From Brevibacillus_H ginsengisoli (GTDB taxonomy: Bacteria; Bacillota; Bacilli; Brevibacillales; Brevibacillaceae): 64,000 nucleotides of DNA. Location: contig NZ_JBNJQR010000010.1 in NCBI RefSeq assembly GCF_050113715.1, forward strand, positions 124,001-188,000. The letters run 5' to 3'. Both the position numbers and the translations under genes were made by a program. Every line of letters starts with the position of its first letter. The first letter of the stretch is position 1. Below are positions 60,370 to 64,000 of the stretch, piece by piece. The notes beneath the pieces are model-generated. The model saw only the letters and a list, made by a program, of their open reading frames with translations, was not told the origin of the DNA and did not search any database.

Positions 60370-61089
60370 GTGAGCAGCATACAGACAGGGAAGTGGCAGA
60401 AATACATCTTTCTGCGGCAGGATTATTCTTTAGTTCCATATCTTCCAAAGACGGCCGTCTTATCGGAACGCTCGTTAGCTAATCTGCTTCGGAAATATCA
60501 GAAGGTTGTTCTGAAACCCAATGATGGGGCGCGCGGGCGGGGGATTATGGTTGCACAGGTAAAAAGCTCAGGTGGCTATGAGCTTCAGTCTTTATGGAAG
60601 AAACGAACCTTTACGAATTGTTCACGGCTGTTTCGTTACCTGAAGCATACCATTCGAATCAATCGTTACATCCTTCAGCAATGTGTTCCACTAGCCAAAG
60701 TGAATGATAGACTATTTGATTTGCGTGTTATGGTACAACGAGTTAAGAGTAAACGTTGGAAAATCACAGGGGGTCTAGCGAAAATTGCTTATCGAGGCAT
60801 GGCGGTCACCAATCCAGAAGAGTATGTAAGGCCGATGAATCGAGTGCTTCGAGATTCGGGATTCTCCTATCTACTTGGTAAAATCAATGCGGTATGTATT
60901 CGGGCTTCCGATCAACTGAGCAAAAAATATCCTTGGATAACCATTATTGGATTTGATATTGGGGTGGATGTAAATGGACAGGTATGGATTATTGAACCGA
61001 ACTTTCATCCGGCAATCTATTGGTTTAAGCAATTGCCAGAGAGAAAAACCTACAACCGAATCATCTCTTACAAAAGTAAATATGGATAA
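60370..61089 (+). CDS. YheC/YheD-like ATP-grasp protein
   Basis: This 239-aa protein has ATP-grasp features: VVLKPNDGARGRGIMVAQV (ATP-binding loop), YILQQCVPLAKVNDRLFDLRVMVQRVK, GGLAKIAYRGMAVTN and GFDIGVDVNGQVWIIEPNFHP (metal/ATP site). YheC/YheD proteins in Bacillus are spore-coat associated. The GTG start follows GGAGGGGGAG; the in-frame ATG at 60331 lacks a ribosome site. Divergent from cotB, so probably expressed during sporulation. Confidence 0.85.
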   Translation: MSSIQTGKWQKYIFLRQDYSLVPYLPKTAVLSERSLANLLRKYQKVVLKPNDGARGRGIMVAQVKSSGGYELQSLWKKRTFTNCSRLFRYLKHTIRINRYILQQCVPLAKVNDRLFDLRVMVQRVKSKRWKITGGLAKIAYRGMAVTNPEEYVRPMNRVLRDSGFSYLLGKINAVCIRASDQLSKKYPWITIIGFDIGVDVNGQVWIIEPNFHPAIYWFKQLPERKTYNRIISYKSKYG

Positions 61090-61151
61090 AAGCTTCTTCA
61101 TCAACGTACGCCGATGAACAGGAAGAGCATGATCTGTATCATTAGAAAATA

Positions 61152-61184
61152 ATAATCCGCCTTCAATTGGGCGGATTATCTTTT
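61152..61184. terminator. bidirectional terminator
   Basis: ATAATCCGCC pairs with GGCGGATTAT around TTCAATTG, between convergent genes. Confidence 0.85.
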
Positions 61185-61213
61185 GGTATTTGATTCCCTT
61201 TTTGTGGAAGATA

Positions 61214-62107
61214 CTACTCGTAATAGTAATAATAATCGTAATCATATTCACTCGTATGATCCGGGGCAGGAGATTCTTTTTTAATTTGTTCGTTGGAAGT
61301 GAGTTCGTTGGAAGCCTGTTCTTCACGGGGAGGATGTCCTCGGTATTTACGTTGACAGATGCACCATCTCCGAACAATGGAGCGGAGAGATTTACGCCGG
61401 GAGAGCAGCATATTTTTGATGATCGTTTTTTGATGAAGAGAAAGGAGGTTAGAGGGAACCTGATCCACGATTGACTCGATGCAGGATTCAGGGAGATTCT
61501 CAATCTCCACAATATAGGGTAAAAGCTGATGATAGGAACGTATATAGCCTCGTAAGCCTTTCGGATACTTGACGTTATAACGATTGACATGGGTCCAGTA
61601 GTTAGAATTCCATTGTCTGCCCTTCCACTTGAGGGCTCCGAGAAGAGATAATCCATGATCAATCGCATAGAAATTATTGGTCGAACCATCAGTAGTGACG
61701 ATGAGATTTGCGCTATGGCGATCCACATTACAAATCCATATATCAAAGATAAACGTACGCAAAATCTGCTCAGGGTGCTTTAGCTGGTTGAATGGGGACC
61801 ACTTGTGTTTTTTACTAAATTGATACCAGGAGTAATGAGCCGTAGCAGGCTTGACCAGCGATACAATTCCCCGAATCCCCATAACCTCAGTTAAGTCCAC
61901 TTCAGCGACATTCACCCCTAGTTTTTTTGCCAGTTCGTAGGCTATCAGCTCATTGGCCAACATGCTGTCTACTCGGCGGAGGTTTGACTTGCAGGGGAAC
62001 TTGAAATAGCCTGTTTGCTGAACTCCGCCTACATATCGAGCGACTTGCCATACTGGCCCCAATTTGCGACTCCTTTTACCAATCACGCGCCAATCGCTTG
62101 TATCCAT
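61214..62107 (-). CDS. HipA-like kinase (HipA_2) with tyrosine-rich tail
   Basis: This 297-aa protein shows HipA_2 type features: YVGGVQQTGYFKFP (nucleotide-binding lysine region), ANELIAYELAKKLGVNV, FIFDIWICNVDRHSANLIV (catalytic Asp/Asn motif) and FYAIDHGLSLL (metal-binding Asp). No HipB antitoxin partner is nearby. The last 11 residues, EYDYDYYYYYE, hold seven tyrosines, unusual for the family and suggestive of cross-linking in spore coats. It stands alone in a coat gene cluster. Confidence 0.78.
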   Translation of the reverse strand: MDTSDWRVIGKRSRKLGPVWQVARYVGGVQQTGYFKFPCKSNLRRVDSMLANELIAYELAKKLGVNVAEVDLTEVMGIRGIVSLVKPATAHYSWYQFSKKHKWSPFNQLKHPEQILRTFIFDIWICNVDRHSANLIVTTDGSTNNFYAIDHGLSLLGALKWKGRQWNSNYWTHVNRYNVKYPKGLRGYIRSYHQLLPYIVEIENLPESCIESIVDQVPSNLLSLHQKTIIKNMLLSRRKSLRSIVRRWCICQRKYRGHPPREEQASNELTSNEQIKKESPAPDHTSEYDYDYYYYYE

Positions 62108-62216
62108 GTTCTAGGTATCCCTCCCTCCTCTTTTATCTTATTGGTCTAATGACAAACAAGAAACGGCAGATACCCCGAAAGAGAAAAGAATATAGGAAAG
62201 CCTCACTACAAATGAG

Positions 62217-62780
62217 TTAAGGAAGAGTAGAGCTCTTCGCCTGGGGGGTGAGGTGACGATACCCACGCATGATTAAGCGGAAGTAGAGGCCAAGCAGTTT
62301 TTTGCACAGATACGTGAGCAATCCAAATACCAGTCCCAATCCTAACGTACTGAGAAGCACCCACTCACTCCCTTCATGCCCGAATGTATAGAGAGAAATA
62401 TGCGTATTATTCGGATAAAAGATTTTGAACAGGCCAACCAGTGGACAGATAATCGTGGATACTCCGAAGCCAATCATCAAGGAACCTAGCGTGGGGACAA
62501 CAATCAAACTAATGAAACCGGTGCCAGCGAAAAAACCAGCCATGACAAAAAAGCGGGTCAGACTTGGCGGAGATTGATAGAGGTACTGAGCGATATAGCC
62601 TTTCGCAAGCGTTTGGGGTGATCCTAGTTCGCCGATAATCTCGTCAACATCGCGGCCAGTGGCCATTTCTTTATGAATGTGGTTCTCAATCGAGGATACA
62701 ATATCGCGTCGATTCCCTTTCGGAAGACGTATCAGTTCACGATCCAGGTTATTTATAAAAAGCGTGATGCGGTCATTCAT
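62217..62780 (-). CDS. DUF1700/HAAS domain membrane protein
   Basis: This 187-aa protein has an N-terminal HAAS-type helical domain (FINNLDRELIRLPKGNRRDIVSSIENHIHKEMATGRDVDEIIGELGSPQTLAKGYIAQ) and three or four C-terminal membrane helices. Such proteins usually sit next to a PadR-type regulator that controls them; none is seen here. ATG 62780 has GGAGGGG upstream. Function unknown. Confidence 0.82.
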   Translation of the reverse strand: MNDRITLFINNLDRELIRLPKGNRRDIVSSIENHIHKEMATGRDVDEIIGELGSPQTLAKGYIAQYLYQSPPSLTRFFVMAGFFAGTGFISLIVVPTLGSLMIGFGVSTIICPLVGLFKIFYPNNTHISLYTFGHEGSEWVLLSTLGLGLVFGLLTYLCKKLLGLYFRLIMRGYRHLTPQAKSSTLP

Positions 62781-62902
62781 GGTTTCCCCTCCAACTACTT
62801 GAACTTTGTTCTTCACACAACTTGTTTGATTTGATTTCCATGAAATGGTTCGTTAAAAATTATAGAATATTTGGAGAAGGATAGCAAAAGTAGACTCGAA
62901 AT

Positions 62903-62928
62903 GGAACCAAAGGCAATGTATCTGCATA
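62903..62928 (+). promoter_or_regulatory. possible ECF promoter, autoregulation of the sigma gene
   Basis: GGAACC (62903-62908), 16 bp, CATA (62925-62928) resembles ECF promoters (GGAAC or TGAAAC with CGTA/CGTC). Position upstream of an ECF sigma gene fits autoregulation. Confidence 0.35.
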
Positions 62929-62962
62929 GTACAAGTGAAATAAAAGCGGGGGAGGTGTTGAG

Positions 62963-63490
62963 GTGTTACCACAACTTCTGGAAGAATGGGTGGACAGTTA
63001 TGCAGAGCGGTTGAGACGGATTGCGTATACATATGTCCGGGATTGGGGAATGGCTGAGGATTGTGTGCAAAATGCCTTTATCAAAGCCTATCACGCCACC
63101 AATCCATACGAAAAGTCACGGGGGCACGTGTTCGCTTGGCTAGCCAGGATCGTGATCAACGAATGCAAAATGGTGAGGCGCAGAAGTTGGCGTGAGATCT
63201 TGATGGAATGGCTGCCAGACAGAATGGTGAAAAGTTCTGAAGAGAATTTCTTGAGCCGTGATTCACAACAAACTGTCCATGAGGCGATCCTGCAATTACC
63301 CGTTATTCATCGGGAACCGATTGTCCTGTTTTATTTTGAGGAGTTAAGTGTAGATGAAATCTCGGAAATACTGGGAGTTCCAACTGGAACAATCAAGTCA
63401 AGATTATCACGAGGAAGAGAACGCCTCAAGCATTTCATAAGGGAGGATGACGATGGTCAATCAGTTACCAAATGCAAAGCAACCGTCTAA
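62963..63490 (+). CDS. ECF-type RNA polymerase sigma factor
   Basis: This 175-aa sigma-70 family protein has region 2 (ERLRRIAYTYVRDWGMAEDCVQNAFIKAYHATNPYEKSRGHVFAWLARIVINECKMVRRRSW) and region 4 (AILQLPVIHREPIVLFYFEELSVDEISEILGVPTGTIKSRLSRGRERLKHFI). The GTG start has GGGGGAGG 8 nt upstream. It overlaps the downstream DUF4179 gene, its probable anti-sigma partner. Confidence 0.92.
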   Translation: MLPQLLEEWVDSYAERLRRIAYTYVRDWGMAEDCVQNAFIKAYHATNPYEKSRGHVFAWLARIVINECKMVRRRSWREILMEWLPDRMVKSSEENFLSRDSQQTVHEAILQLPVIHREPIVLFYFEELSVDEISEILGVPTGTIKSRLSRGRERLKHFIREDDDGQSVTKCKATV

Positions 63491-64000
63491 CGAGCCAACA
63501 TTTGATGTTCACCAGTTTAAAGCAAAATTACAGAATAAACTGGCGAATTCTGCTCCTCTTGTTTCTTCCCGTTCAATTCCCAGATTGAAAATAGCACTGC
63601 TTGCAACCACGGCAATCGTGGTGATCGGTGGTTCTGTTGTTTCCTATGTTTCGCCTACGTTTGCACAATGGGTATCTTCTTTTCTCAATTATCGGATTTC
63701 GGATCAAGGACTCGAGGAAGCTGTGAAAATGGGCTACAATCAGCCCAAAGAAATCAGGGTAACCGATCAGGGGATCACGTTGGTCATCCCTGAAGTACTG
63801 GCCGATACAAACCGTCTCATCCTCTCCTACTATGTTGAAAGAGAAGACGGGACAAGGTCGGTAGACTACCTGGATTCTCATGGCAAGCTATATGTGACGA
63901 GCGAAACGGGAGAACTACTTGCTAAAAATATCACATCCTTTAGCCGTGGATATGATTTTGGTTATTTTCAGTTCAATTTGTCGAAGGTAACGGATCAAGT
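63453..64000 (+). CDS. DUF4179 domain anti-sigma-type membrane protein (3' part outside window)
   Basis: At least 182 codons are visible. A cytoplasmic N-terminus (FDVHQFKAKLQNKLANSA) is followed by one membrane helix (KIALLATTAIVVIGGSVVSYV) and an outer domain starting FLNYRISDQGLEEAVKMGYNQPKEIRVTDQGITL, typical of DUF4179 proteins paired with ECF sigma factors. The ATG at 63453 follows GGGAGG and lies inside the sigma gene (overlap 38 bp), so translation is coupled. It probably sequesters the sigma factor. Confidence 0.85.
   Translation, partial: MVNQLPNAKQPSNEPTFDVHQFKAKLQNKLANSAPLVSSRSIPRLKIALLATTAIVVIGGSVVSYVSPTFAQWVSSFLNYRISDQGLEEAVKMGYNQPKEIRVTDQGITLVIPEVLADTNRLILSYYVEREDGTRSVDYLDSHGKLYVTSETGELLAKNITSFSRGYDFGYFQFNLSKVTDQ

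Noticed and set aside
61214..62107. HipA-like gene as a toxin-antitoxin system
   Set aside because: No HipB-like DNA-binding antitoxin is adjacent, and the context is spore-coat genes, so a toxin role is not supported.

Overview
The window looks like chromosomal DNA of a spore-forming member of the Bacillales (Firmicutes). Evidence: strong AGGAGG-type ribosome sites, frequent GTG/TTG starts, many Rho-independent terminators, a CotB-type spore-coat protein, a YheC/D-type ATP-grasp protein, a NfeD-flotillin pair behind a sigma-W-like promoter, and a DeoR/Pdp/DeoC/Cdd/NupC locus close to that of Bacillus. Brevibacillus or a near relative is my guess from gene content; no rRNA or tRNA is present to settle it. 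No complete transposase, prophage, CRISPR array, tRNA or rRNA was seen.

Layout. 1-5812: end of a PbuE-like exporter gene, then deoR and the nucleoside salvage operon pdp-deoC-cdd-nupC with a CcpA (cre) site and DeoR-like boxes. 5836-6571: an AmiS/UreI channel behind a short coupled leader ORF. 6600-21294: three giant secreted repeat proteins (1803, 1611 and 1015 aa) sharing a proline/tyrosine linker and four C-terminal Big2-like domains, two of them with 9 and 13 tandem InlB-type repeats, plus a YhhN membrane protein; several genes are bordered by hairpins with the same CCTAAC/GTTAGG core. 21347-26800: DinB remnant, GNAT, DUF2785, WG-repeat/DUF3298 protein, phosphodiester glycosidase and partner. 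27175-34415: a PepSY-TM/lipoprotein operon divergent from nosD-nosL-nosY-nosF-ytkA-like, the two apparently sharing a palindromic operator, then a molybdopterin oxidoreductase. 34487-37416: P450 and acyl-CoA ligase. 37485-41506: MarR-controlled EmrAB-like efflux operon with two adaptor proteins.

41554-42588 holds the most unusual unit: a two-piece sigma factor (a region 4 protein and a separate region 2-like/HTH_16 protein) followed by two tiny membrane proteins, behind a 38-bp perfect palindrome containing a consensus Gram-positive LexA/DinR box. 42815-50014: AT-richer accessory genes, mostly secreted proteins or DUFs (DUF4855-like, DUF3298, ArAE exporter, DUF2935, DUF1259 x2, YmaF). 50105-52337: NfeD and flotillin. 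52616-58118: orphan sensor kinase, MATE exporter, cold-shock protein, DEAD-box helicase. 58199-62107: spore-coat cluster (two CotB-like proteins, YheC/D-like, HipA-like kinase with a tyrosine-rich tail). 62217-64000: HAAS/DUF1700 protein, then an ECF sigma factor with its DUF4179 partner, cut by the window end.

A dispersed modular repeat occurs four times (about 1609-1766, 26803-27078, 28044-28299, 52345-52521). Each copy is a long near-perfect hairpin whose sequence differs between copies, a conserved linker containing AAGCCCGCT, and a body bounded by inverted repeats GACTTCGTCC/GGACGAAGTC. It may be a MITE-like element or a structured RNA family.
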